Below are positions 1 to 6,024 of a stretch of DNA of 14,862 bases, piece after piece. The stretch is from Candidatus Altarchaeum sp. (lineage in GTDB: Archaea; Altiarchaeota; Altiarchaeia; Altiarchaeales; Altiarchaeaceae), in contig JAGTWP010000037.1 of assembly GCA_018260755.1 (NCBI GenBank), positions 1-14,862 of the forward strand. Direction: 5' to 3'. The notes under the pieces were generated by a model, which was not told the origin of the DNA, did not search any database, and saw only the letters and a program-made list of their open reading frames with translations. Position 1 is the stretch's first letter. Each line of letters begins with the position of its first letter. The position numbers were made by a program, and so were the translations under genes.

Positions 1-190
1 AGGCTTTAAAAAATTACAAGTAAAAATTACGTTTAACGAGGGGAAGTTGGGCTTAAATTTACTATGTTCGTGAATTCACTTCAAAGGTGTCATTTAAAAT
101 TTAAATATCCGAACGAAGTGAGATAAAAAATTAGTGGATTCAATAGAGTTGTTACAAATTAAAAATTTTAAAGGTGAAAAGTAATAAAAT
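1..190. other. Left-edge stretch without a gene
   Basis: I see no convincing gene here. The stretch is A+T-rich, with a short palindrome GTGAATTCAC near 70-79. At 142-161 it contains a degenerate copy of the dispersed repeat described at 1305-1418 (AATAGAGTTGTTACAAATTA). The related strings AAAGGTGAAAAGTAATAAAA (170-189) and AAAGGTGGAAAAGTTATTTT (203-222) form an imperfect direct repeat inside the small inverted-repeat unit 142-236. Confidence 0.5.
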
Positions 191-236
191 TTAAAGGAAT
201 TCAAAGGTGGAAAAGTTATTTTGCAACATGTCTAAT
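142..236. repeat. Small inverted-repeat unit (MITE-like), about 95 bp
   Basis: Two copies of the dispersed repeat face each other. AATAGAGTTGTTACAAATTA lies on the plus strand at 142-161. ATTAGACATGTTGCAAAATA lies on the minus strand (complement of 217-236). The arrangement is that of a tiny non-autonomous insertion element with terminal inverted repeats. The right-hand end runs into the coding sequence of the minus-strand gene at 191-589. No transposase is encoded. The motif TGTTGC(A/G)AA recalls IS6-family termini, but that link is an inference from memory. Confidence 0.45.
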
Positions 237-589
237 AAAATTACTTCTTTCCCAAATCCAAAAGCTAATCCTGCTTCGAGCATAACATTTGGATTTCTCT
301 CTGTTATATCGAATACGGAAAAATCTGTTTCTTGAATTTCTTTGCAAACCTTACAAAGTATAACCCCTTTCTTTTGAGTTTCAGCGGGATATAATGGTTT
401 GAGATTTAAGCGCTTGGCGACAAGATCGATTTTCTCTTTAAGGTCCTTTGTGTATTGTGGCCTGAAGGGAAAACCTACAAAAAATGTCTTTGGTTTAAAT
501 TCCAATTTTTCGGGACATATGCCATGATGTATTAAACATCTTTTCGGTAAATAGTTCATTTGTTTTGAGCTATCGATTTTATTTTTCAT
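191..589 (-). CDS. Nucleoside 2-deoxyribosyltransferase/TIR-like domain protein, C-terminus truncated
   Basis: This is a 132-residue protein. After a Cys/His-containing N-terminus (C18, H21, H22, C25) comes the strand FFVGFPF (36-42), and then the family's diagnostic block DITERNPNVMLEAG (94-107). The core Asn-Pro-Asn-Val and Glu105 match the active-site region of the nucleoside 2-deoxyribosyltransferase and TIR-like Rossmann-type families. Related proteins cleave nucleosides or NAD and often act in anti-phage defence, but no substrate can be assigned here. The conserved strand GKEVILL (113-119) is followed at once by codons from the dispersed repeat (LDMLQNN). The usual last strand and helix are therefore missing, and an insertion has probably replaced the natural end. 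The ATG overlaps the tail of the small open frame 579-740, and a minus-strand membrane-protein gene lies upstream. The fold assignment is fairly sure; activity is doubtful because of the truncation. Confidence 0.6.
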   Translation of the reverse strand: MKNKIDSSKQMNYLPKRCLIHHGICPEKLEFKPKTFFVGFPFRPQYTKDLKEKIDLVAKRLNLKPLYPAETQKKGVILCKVCKEIQETDFSVFDITERNPNVMLEAGLAFGFGKEVILLDMLQNNFSTFEFL

Positions 590-740
590 GATTTTTCACC
601 TCAATTTCTCTCAGGCTTCGGGCAATTTCAGACAACGTTTTGAGCGTATCTGAAGTCCAACCGCAAGGCTGGGTTTGGGCGGAGTGCCGAGGGTACGAAG
701 CCAGATACGCTCTGTTAGGCGACGTTGTTCTTTTGCTCAT
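579..740 (-). CDS. Possible 53-residue open frame running through the attC-like hairpin
   Basis: An open frame starts with ATG at 740, preceded by a purine-rich GGTGAAGGGGAAA, and stops at 579-581. It overlaps the start of the next gene by 11 bases, as co-translated genes often do. Its C-terminal third (TLSEIARSLREIEVKNHEK) looks like a real amphipathic helix. The middle third is simply the translation of the GC-rich palindrome at 632-728 and has an unnatural composition (Pro, Trp, Cys, Ser). It could be a small gene invaded by the palindrome, or a chance frame. I do not recognise a family. Confidence 0.25.
   Translation of the reverse strand: MSKRTTSPNRAYLASYPRHSAQTQPCGWTSDTLKTLSEIARSLREIEVKNHEK
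632..728 (-). repeat. GC-rich imperfect palindrome resembling an integron attC site
   Basis: The outer arms ACAACGT (632-638) and ACGTTGT (722-728), and the inner arms GAGCGTATCTG (642-652) and CAGATACGCTC (702-712), are perfectly complementary. They leave an asymmetric internal loop and a GC-rich centre that can form a second small hairpin (CCAACC with GGGTTTGG). Read on the minus strand, GCCTAAC (720-714) fits the attC R'' consensus RYYYAAC. The opposite core GTTGTCT (636-630) keeps the essential GTT but deviates from GTTRRRY. Its length of about 91 bp, and its place between the 3' end of one gene and the 5' start of the next in the same orientation, match a gene-cassette junction. No integrase is in the window. 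A REP-like palindrome or an insertion relic is the alternative. Confidence 0.4.
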
Positions 741-753
741 TTTCCCCTTCACC

Positions 754-1311
754 TTACTTTAGACCTGTTAGCCAATTTTTTATGATATCGTCTTTCAATA
801 GATAGGACGCTTTTTCATAAAAGGCCTTTTCTTTTGTTGACTTATCAGCGATATCCATGGCCTCTATAAGAGAGTTTATAAATTTTCTAAATTCTGGGAC
901 ATAATGCTTTTGTAGATCTTTCCATGCCTCTCTAAAATACAAACTTCTGCAAATATCATAGAGCCATGGCATCCAAGTTGCGAATATTACAGGCTCTACA
1001 TCTTTAGATAATCTCAGGTTGAAGTGTATTTCAAATAAATTTAGCAATGATGCCGTATATTCCCCAAGGCGTTCCTTTTCAACATCTGTAAGATTCTCAT
1101 CAATTTGCTCATTGTATATTTTCTCCAATTCTGGATGGTCAATCGCTATTTTAAATAATTCTATACTGGATAACTCTAATCTTGTATATACATCTTGTTT
1201 TCTTACTTTATTGCTTCTTTGAAACTCTTTGAATGTGATAAGTAACGTAAATATAAGACCAATTGTAGTGATAAGTTGAGTGATTGAAAAAAATATATTC
1301 ACAGTAGACAT
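754..1311 (-). CDS. Single-pass membrane protein with helical cytosolic domain, function unknown
   Basis: The 185-residue protein has one strongly hydrophobic segment at about residues 5-26, which begins with VNIFFSITQLITTIGLIFTL. A basic stretch follows (KEFQRSNKVRKQ), and then an all-helical region that includes YTRLELSSIELFKIAIDHPELEKIY. This layout, a short N-terminal anchor with a helical domain inside the cell, recurs among poorly characterised accessory-island proteins. I cannot name the family with confidence. The start codon and second codon (ATG TCT) lie inside the dispersed repeat at 1305-1323, so the insertion may have provided a new start or trimmed the original N-terminus. The gene lies upstream of, and in the same direction as, the truncated deoxyribosyltransferase/TIR-like gene, with the attC-like palindrome between them. 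Confidence 0.55.
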   Translation of the reverse strand: MSTVNIFFSITQLITTIGLIFTLLITFKEFQRSNKVRKQDVYTRLELSSIELFKIAIDHPELEKIYNEQIDENLTDVEKERLGEYTASLLNLFEIHFNLRLSKDVEPVIFATWMPWLYDICRSLYFREAWKDLQKHYVPEFRKFINSLIEAMDIADKSTKEKAFYEKASYLLKDDIIKNWLTGLK

Positions 1312-1323
1312 GTTGCGAAATAA
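1305..1323 (+). repeat. Dispersed 19-bp repeat, copy 1 of the identical pair
   Basis: TAGACATGTTGCGAAATAA occurs here and again, identical, at 1400-1418. It is inverted with one change at 217-236. On the complementary strand it contains the ATG that starts the 185-residue membrane-protein gene. Together with the inverted copy at 217-236 it brackets the two-gene accessory segment. Confidence 0.75.
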
Positions 1324-1399
1324 CTTAAACTCATAAATCGTCTGTTTTTTATTTATTCTAATTTATTAATTTACATTAAGAGATTAAGAACTTAATAAA

Positions 1400-1625
1400 T
1401 AGACATGTTGCGAAATAATTTTCAATCTATTGTTATTTTAAATTTATTTAAAATCTCCGAGCAAAGCAAGGTGACAATATATTCATAATAATTTCAAATT
1501 TTTTCCATCATATTTTCCAGCATAAAAAACAATTTTTTAGATTGTTTATCTATTGTTATTGTAAAAACCTCACAGGTTTTTGGTATAAAATGGTATGGTA
1601 TAAACTATTTCGCAACAACTCTATT
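1400..1625. mobile_element. MITE-like element, about 225 bp, with terminal inverted repeats
   Basis: The left end TAGACATGTTGCGAAATAA (1400-1418) and the right end (complement of 1602-1625, reading AATAGAGTTGTTGCGAAATA then GTTT) are inverted repeats over about 24 bp with three mismatches. The interior is A+T-rich, non-coding and capable of hairpins. This is the structure of a miniature inverted-repeat element mobilised by a transposase elsewhere. No clear target-site duplication is visible. The ends recall IS6-family termini, but I could not verify this. Confidence 0.5.
1563..1581 (-). terminator. Perfect hairpin with A/T flanks, candidate terminator for ftsZ
   Basis: AAAAACCT (1563-1570), loop CAC, AGGTTTTT (1574-1581). 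The 8-bp stem ends in a T run on either strand and lies about 80 nt beyond the stop of the minus-strand ftsZ. It could equally be an internal palindrome of the MITE-like element. Archaea often terminate on T tracts alone, so the hairpin itself may not matter. Confidence 0.3.
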
Positions 1626-1660
1626 ATGTATATACTCATACATAATTACATTATATATAC

Positions 1661-2716
1661 TCATACCATCCTTATATTGCCCATGTTACTCCGTTCCTGC
1701 TGTCCCTGAAATTGGTTTTTGATCATATCTGGTGCAGAGATACCTGTTAAAATAGCTATCACCTCTAACTCATCACCCATTCCCTGCTCAACTCTTGCTC
1801 CAAATACTACATTTGCATCCTGTGGGAAATTTTGAGTTATCTTTTCTCCTACTTTTGTAACATCGTTTAAACTTGTATTTGGACCTCCAGTTATATGAAT
1901 TAATGCTCCTCTTCCTTTGCTAATTTCCATATCCAAAAGAGGATGATATAATACCCCCTCTGCTGCCTGCTTAATCTTATCCGGGCCTGCTCCATGTCCG
2001 ACACTGATTGTTGATATATCTCCATTCATCATAACTGCTTTAAGATCTGCAAAGTCCAGATTAATCAAACTTGGTTCTAAAATTGTCTTTGAGATTCCCC
2101 TGACAGAAGTAAATGTTACCATATCTGCAGCTGCAAATGCATCATTAATTGGCATATTCGGGGCAAATTCTAAAAGTCTATTGTTATCTATTATAACAAC
2201 TGTGTCTGCATACTCTCTCAGTTTTGCTATTCCTTCCCTTGCTTTTTGTGTTCTTGCTCTTTCCAATTTAAAAGGAAATGTTACAATTGCAACAACCAAA
2301 GCACCCATATTTTTTGCAATTTTTGCTACTATTGGCGCTGCACCTGTTCCTGTTCCTCCACCCATTCCAGCAGTCAAAAATAACAAATCAACCCCTTCCA
2401 TTTGCTGGGTAAGTAACTGGTTGCTCTCTATTGCTGCTGCTTCACCGACATCCGGAAATCCTCCGGCACCCATTCCGCCTGTGGTCTTTGCTCCAATCAA
2501 AATTTTAACCATATTTCCTTTTAAATTCATCAAGTGAACCTTGTCGGTATTTATTGCTATTAACTTTACTCCGTCATTTCCAAGACCTGCGTTTGCTAAT
2601 CTTTCAATATTATTACTTCCTGCACCACCTGCACCAACCACCATAATTTTTGGAACTGCATAAGTTCCGATATCTCCGACTATTCCAGCAGTACCTTTAA
2701 ATATTTCTTCCCCCAT
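1661..2716 (-). CDS. ftsZ: Cell-division GTPase FtsZ (single-domain paralogue)
   Basis: FtsZ is the tubulin-like GTPase that polymerises at midcell to direct division. This 351-residue protein has the expected size for an archaeal FtsZ with a very short tail. The nucleotide-binding loop GAGGAGSNN is at 28-36, the tubulin signature GGGTGTG at 119-125, and the catalytic T7 loop N219-L-D221-F-A-D224 is intact, so GTP hydrolysis between subunits should be possible. After the core (to about residue 325) only about 25 residues remain (QGQQERSNMGNIRMV at the end). It therefore lacks the long linker and the C-terminal peptide that usually bind membrane anchors. It is the last gene of a minus-strand group, 118 bp after the double FtsZ. 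A TATA-like stretch lies at 2731-2742, implying its own promoter with an extremely short leader. FtsZ identity is sure; the FtsZ1/FtsZ2 assignment is open. Confidence 0.95.
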   Translation of the reverse strand: MGEEIFKGTAGIVGDIGTYAVPKIMVVGAGGAGSNNIERLANAGLGNDGVKLIAINTDKVHLMNLKGNMVKILIGAKTTGGMGAGGFPDVGEAAAIESNQLLTQQMEGVDLLFLTAGMGGGTGTGAAPIVAKIAKNMGALVVAIVTFPFKLERARTQKAREGIAKLREYADTVVIIDNNRLLEFAPNMPINDAFAAADMVTFTSVRGISKTILEPSLINLDFADLKAVMMNGDISTISVGHGAGPDKIKQAAEGVLYHPLLDMEISKGRGALIHITGGPNTSLNDVTKVGEKITQNFPQDANVVFGARVEQGMGDELEVIAILTGISAPDMIKNQFQGQQERSNMGNIRMV

Positions 2717-2834
2717 TTTTTTATAAATTTAATATATATTAATAATTGATATGTTGATTTAAAAAAAATAAAAAATTAAAAAATAAATTTTTCTTTGGTT
2801 TTGCTACTTTTATTGTTGTTATTAATTGCGGTTC

Positions 2835-5285
2835 TTATAAGTAGGTTATTCCCATATCATCAAAAATACTTGGCATTGAAGTACTATATCTGCTGTTTTT
2901 TCCCCCTCCAACCGGAATACTCAGTCCTTTTACACCTGTAAGTATCGCTACGACTTTAATTTTGTCCCCGAGTTTTGAGTCAATTCTTGCACCCCATACA
3001 ACATTCGCGTTCTTTTTAACACCTTTACTTATACCATCTCCGATAGCATGTGCTTCATTCAATGTCATACCCATTCCTCCGGTTATGTGAATTAATGCAC
3101 CGCTAATATCACTGTAATTCACATCTAGTAAAGGCCTGTTCAATGTTGACTCAATTGCCTGCTTAACTTTATCAGGACCATCACCTTCACCGACACAAAT
3201 CAAAGAAATTTCTTTATTTCCCATCGTTGATTTTATATCTGCAAAGTCCAGGTTTATTAAACTTGGTGTCATAATTGTCTCTGTAATACCCTGAACAGCA
3301 TCCTGAATTACTCTGTCTGCGAACATAAATGCCTCATTCATAGGCATATTTGGCACTGTAGCACGTAATTTCTCATTGTCTATTACAACAACAGTATCAC
3401 AGTACTGCATTAACTTCGCTATTCCTTCTTTTGCCTTCTCCTTTCTTGCTCTTTCAAGATTAAAAGGATATGTTACAATTCCTACAACGATTGCACCTGC
3501 CTGTTTCGCGATCTTAGCTACTACAGGTCCCGCACCTGTTCCAGTTCCACCTCCCATACCTATTCCCAAAAACACAAGTTGAGGTCTTCCTACTGCCTGC
3601 TGTAAAAGATTAAAGGATTCCTCTGCTGCTTTTTCACCAACCTCAGGATAACCGCCGGCTCCCATACCTCGTGTCATCTTTCCTCCTATTAATACTTTTG
3701 TAATAGGTACTTTATCTTCTTTAACCATATCAACTAGCGCTCTTTTATCGGTATTTATAGCAACCAGTCGGGTACTTCTCAAACATGTTTTAGAAAGTCC
3801 TGCTTCCGAAAGACGAGTAATACTGTTGCATCCTCCTCCACCAACACCTATCACAACAATTTTTGGATCTTCAAGTTTAACACCTTCTGCACCCATAATA
3901 TTTTTTAACTCTTCTTGTTCTCTCGCGAGTGCTTCCGCATCTTCAACTAAAACTGGTCTTTGCCTTGATTGTGGTTTTGGTGGTTGTACATATTCGGGTT
4001 GCGGAATATTTCCTTGTGGTTGTTGAACTCCATATCCTTGTTGCGGTTGAGTATAACCTGGCGGTTGTTGTTCCGGTTGAGAGTAGCTTCCGACTCCACC
4101 GTATCCACCTGCTGGCCATGTTGGTTTATACATCTTCTTTGGCTCTGCTTGTTGCGGCTGAAATTGCTGTTGCTGTGCTGATGATGACTGTGCAGCAATT
4201 CTACTTCCTCCTATTGGAATATTACTTCCTTCGGACAATAGATTGCTCTTTACTCCTGTTATAATTAAAACAATCTCCACTTCATCACCCATTTTATCAT
4301 TTACTCTTGCACCCCATATTACAGGAGCATTTTGACTTACCTTCTCAGTAAGCATACTTCCCGCCTTATTTGCATCATTCAGCGAAAGCGTTGAACCGCC
4401 CGTAAGGTGAATCAAAGCACCGGTTGCACCCATCGTATCAATTTCCAATAAAGGTTGATTTTTAACTGCTGCTACTGCATCCTCTATCTTCTTTGGACCT
4501 GAACCTCGTCCTACACTTATCATTGCCATTCCACCTGTCTTCATTATTGCCATAAAGTCAGCAAGATCCAAATTTATCAAACTCGGAATAAGTATAGAGT
4601 GTGTTATTCCGTCTATTGCCTTTCCGATAACATCATCTGCAATTCTAAATGCGTCATCCACAGGTAAATTTGGAGCATATTGAACTAATAAATTGTTATC
4701 CAAAAGAATAACTGTGTGAGATACCTGCTTTAACTTTTCAATACCTTCTCTTGCCTTCGTAACTCTTACACGCTCAAGTTTGAAAGGAAATGTTACAACG
4801 CTGATAACTATTGCTCCGCTATCCGTTGCAATTTTTGCTACTATTGGCGCCGCACCTGTTCCTGTTCCTCCACCCATACCTGCAGAGATAAATACGATTC
4901 GTGCTCCTTCAAGTGCCTGTGCAATATCCTGATTGCTTGCTACCGCTGCTTCTTCACCGAGCTTAGGATAACCTCCTGCACCTTGTCCGCCTGTTAATTT
5001 TGCACCTATTAAAATTTTCTTTATTCTTGGATCTTCTATCATCTGTAATTGTTTTATATCTGTATTTGATGCTATTAACTCAACCTCATCTGCAATTTTC
5101 ATTTCTGCCAATCTTCTAATTGTATTGCATCCTCCTCCTCCGACACCAACTACACATATTTTCGGATTTTTCGTAGATACTCCCTCTGCCCCTAAAATTT
5201 CAGACCTTTGTTCTGCATTTCTGCTGCTATTTGTGTCTCCTGTTTTGAAAACACCACCTATATTACCATAATTATATGGTTCCAT
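2835..5285 (-). CDS. Tandem double FtsZ: two complete FtsZ domains fused in one chain
   Basis: This 816-residue protein contains two full FtsZ units. Domain 1 spans about 41-345, with G loop GVGGGGCN (47-54), GGGTGTG (138-144) and T7 loop N238-L-D240-L-A-D243. Domain 2 spans about 473-785, with G loop GVGGGGCN (480-487), GGGTGTG (578-584) and N678-L-D680-F-A-D683. The motifs repeat at exactly 440 residues. A low-complexity Gln/Pro/Gly/Tyr linker (about 350-445) and a charged helix (446-462) join them. Both domains follow a GAEGV element (32-36, 465-469), so the duplicated unit included that pre-domain segment. The chain ends in IFDDMGITYL, resembling the partner-binding tail of FtsZ. Both active sites look intact, so the protein is probably a pre-joined protofilament dimer. 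It follows a 66-residue gene by 86 bp and precedes a third FtsZ. A TATA-like TATAAAAA (complement of about 5324-5331) may serve as its promoter. Confidence 0.93.
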   Translation of the reverse strand: MEPYNYGNIGGVFKTGDTNSSRNAEQRSEILGAEGVSTKNPKICVVGVGGGGCNTIRRLAEMKIADEVELIASNTDIKQLQMIEDPRIKKILIGAKLTGGQGAGGYPKLGEEAAVASNQDIAQALEGARIVFISAGMGGGTGTGAAPIVAKIATDSGAIVISVVTFPFKLERVRVTKAREGIEKLKQVSHTVILLDNNLLVQYAPNLPVDDAFRIADDVIGKAIDGITHSILIPSLINLDLADFMAIMKTGGMAMISVGRGSGPKKIEDAVAAVKNQPLLEIDTMGATGALIHLTGGSTLSLNDANKAGSMLTEKVSQNAPVIWGARVNDKMGDEVEIVLIITGVKSNLLSEGSNIPIGGSRIAAQSSSAQQQQFQPQQAEPKKMYKPTWPAGGYGGVGSYSQPEQQPPGYTQPQQGYGVQQPQGNIPQPEYVQPPKPQSRQRPVLVEDAEALAREQEELKNIMGAEGVKLEDPKIVVIGVGGGGCNSITRLSEAGLSKTCLRSTRLVAINTDKRALVDMVKEDKVPITKVLIGGKMTRGMGAGGYPEVGEKAAEESFNLLQQAVGRPQLVFLGIGMGGGTGTGAGPVVAKIAKQAGAIVVGIVTYPFNLERARKEKAKEGIAKLMQYCDTVVVIDNEKLRATVPNMPMNEAFMFADRVIQDAVQGITETIMTPSLINLDFADIKSTMGNKEISLICVGEGDGPDKVKQAIESTLNRPLLDVNYSDISGALIHITGGMGMTLNEAHAIGDGISKGVKKNANVVWGARIDSKLGDKIKVVAILTGVKGLSIPVGGGKNSRYSTSMPSIFDDMGITYL

Positions 5286-5371
5286 TTCAAATTTGTTTAA
5301 TACTTTGTTTAAATTTTAAATTATTTTTATACTTTTTCCATGACCGTTTCTGATTTTAGGAAATTTGTTGT

Positions 5372-5572
5372 TTATTGTCTTATTTTTTGTGTTTCTGTAA
5401 ATTCAGCAATTTTTTTCTCGTCTTTTATGACGAAAAAAAATACATCTTTAATAAATTGTGACAATGCATATTGTGACCCATCTTTACCCAAGTCCTTTAA
5501 TGCTTTGCCCCATGCTTCATGCGTTTTTAATGACTCTTCATCGGAAAAGTATATTTGTGTTTGCAACCCCAT
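5372..5572 (-). CDS. 66-residue protein, possibly a ribbon-helix-helix-like DNA-binding protein
   Basis: I do not recognise this protein. It begins with a strand-like segment MGLQTQIYFSD (1-11). A charged helix follows (about 12-29), then a Gly-x-Ser turn, and then a helix containing YALSQFIKDVFFFVIKD (about 35-51). A short strand followed by two helices is compatible with a ribbon-helix-helix DNA-binding protein, but the first helix is longer than usual, so this is only a suggestion. It is the first gene of the minus-strand group leading into the double FtsZ, 86 bp upstream. It faces the A+T-rich spacer shared with smc. That position fits a regulator of the division genes or a small division accessory factor. 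Its codon use and clear start support it as a real gene. Confidence 0.6.
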   Translation of the reverse strand: MGLQTQIYFSDEESLKTHEAWGKALKDLGKDGSQYALSQFIKDVFFFVIKDEKKIAEFTETQKIRQ

Positions 5573-6024
5573 TTTGTTTTTTTTATAATTTTTGTTTTTA
5601 AATTTTGGAATAAATTATGTTTAATATATTAAATATTTAATTATGAATTTAAAGATTCTAATAAATTTAAATAAAGTTAAATAATTGGAAATTCATATAA
5701 ATAAATTAGATGATTATATAATTAGATAATGAATTAAATAATTATATAAATGAATTAAATAATTAAGACATTAAATATAATTAAATTTTTAAATAAAAAT
5801 AAAAAAGAACATAACTACAACAATTGTTGTTGTAATATTGATAACAAAACTATCAAAGCCCAAATCAAATACACAAATTTTTAAATGTAATCAAAATTTT
5901 TAAAATTATCAAATTTTATGTTTTATTCTTTTTACTCACATAAGTTAGAGATTTTCAAACTATTACTTCACTTATATAAAAATATAATACAAAACAAATA
6001 ATCAAAGGTTAAAATTCATTTAAT
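5573..6024. promoter_or_regulatory. A+T-rich divergent intergenic region between the ftsZ group and smc
   Basis: About 450 bp without a gene. It is almost entirely A and T, with an imperfect tandem of ATGAATTAAATAATTA (5729-5744 and 5750-5765) and a perfect 14-bp palindrome ACAACAATTGTTGT at 5817-5830. It must carry promoters for both directions. A good TATA box for smc lies at 5972-5980. The palindrome is the best candidate operator. An origin-like role cannot be excluded, but no Orc1/Cdc6 gene is present. Confidence 0.5.
5972..5980 (+). promoter_or_regulatory. TATA box of smc
   Basis: TTATATAAA lies 45-53 bp upstream of the smc ATG. Initiation about 25 bp downstream would give a leader of roughly 20 nt. 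There is no strong Shine-Dalgarno motif before the ATG. Confidence 0.45.

Larger units (their letters stand above)
1312..1660. other. Gene-free stretch occupied by repeats
   Basis: No coding region is evident. The stretch holds the repeat at 1400-1418, its inverted partner at 1602-1625, and a perfect hairpin at 1563-1581. It also holds a direct repeat TCTATTGTTATT (1426-1437 and 1549-1560), and a 13-bp direct repeat TATATACTCATAC (1629-1641 and 1654-1666) whose second copy overlaps the stop of the neighbouring ftsZ. Confidence 0.6.

Noticed and set aside
1629-1666. 13-bp direct repeat TATATACTCATAC as a target-site duplication of the MITE-like element
   Set aside because: Both copies lie on the same side of the element, so they cannot flank it. 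It is more likely a local tandem duplication at the ftsZ end.
3826-4264. Several open frames on both strands over the FtsZ linker
   Set aside because: They are side products of the Gln/Pro-rich, low-complexity linker, which rarely contains stops in other frames. None shows a recognisable domain.
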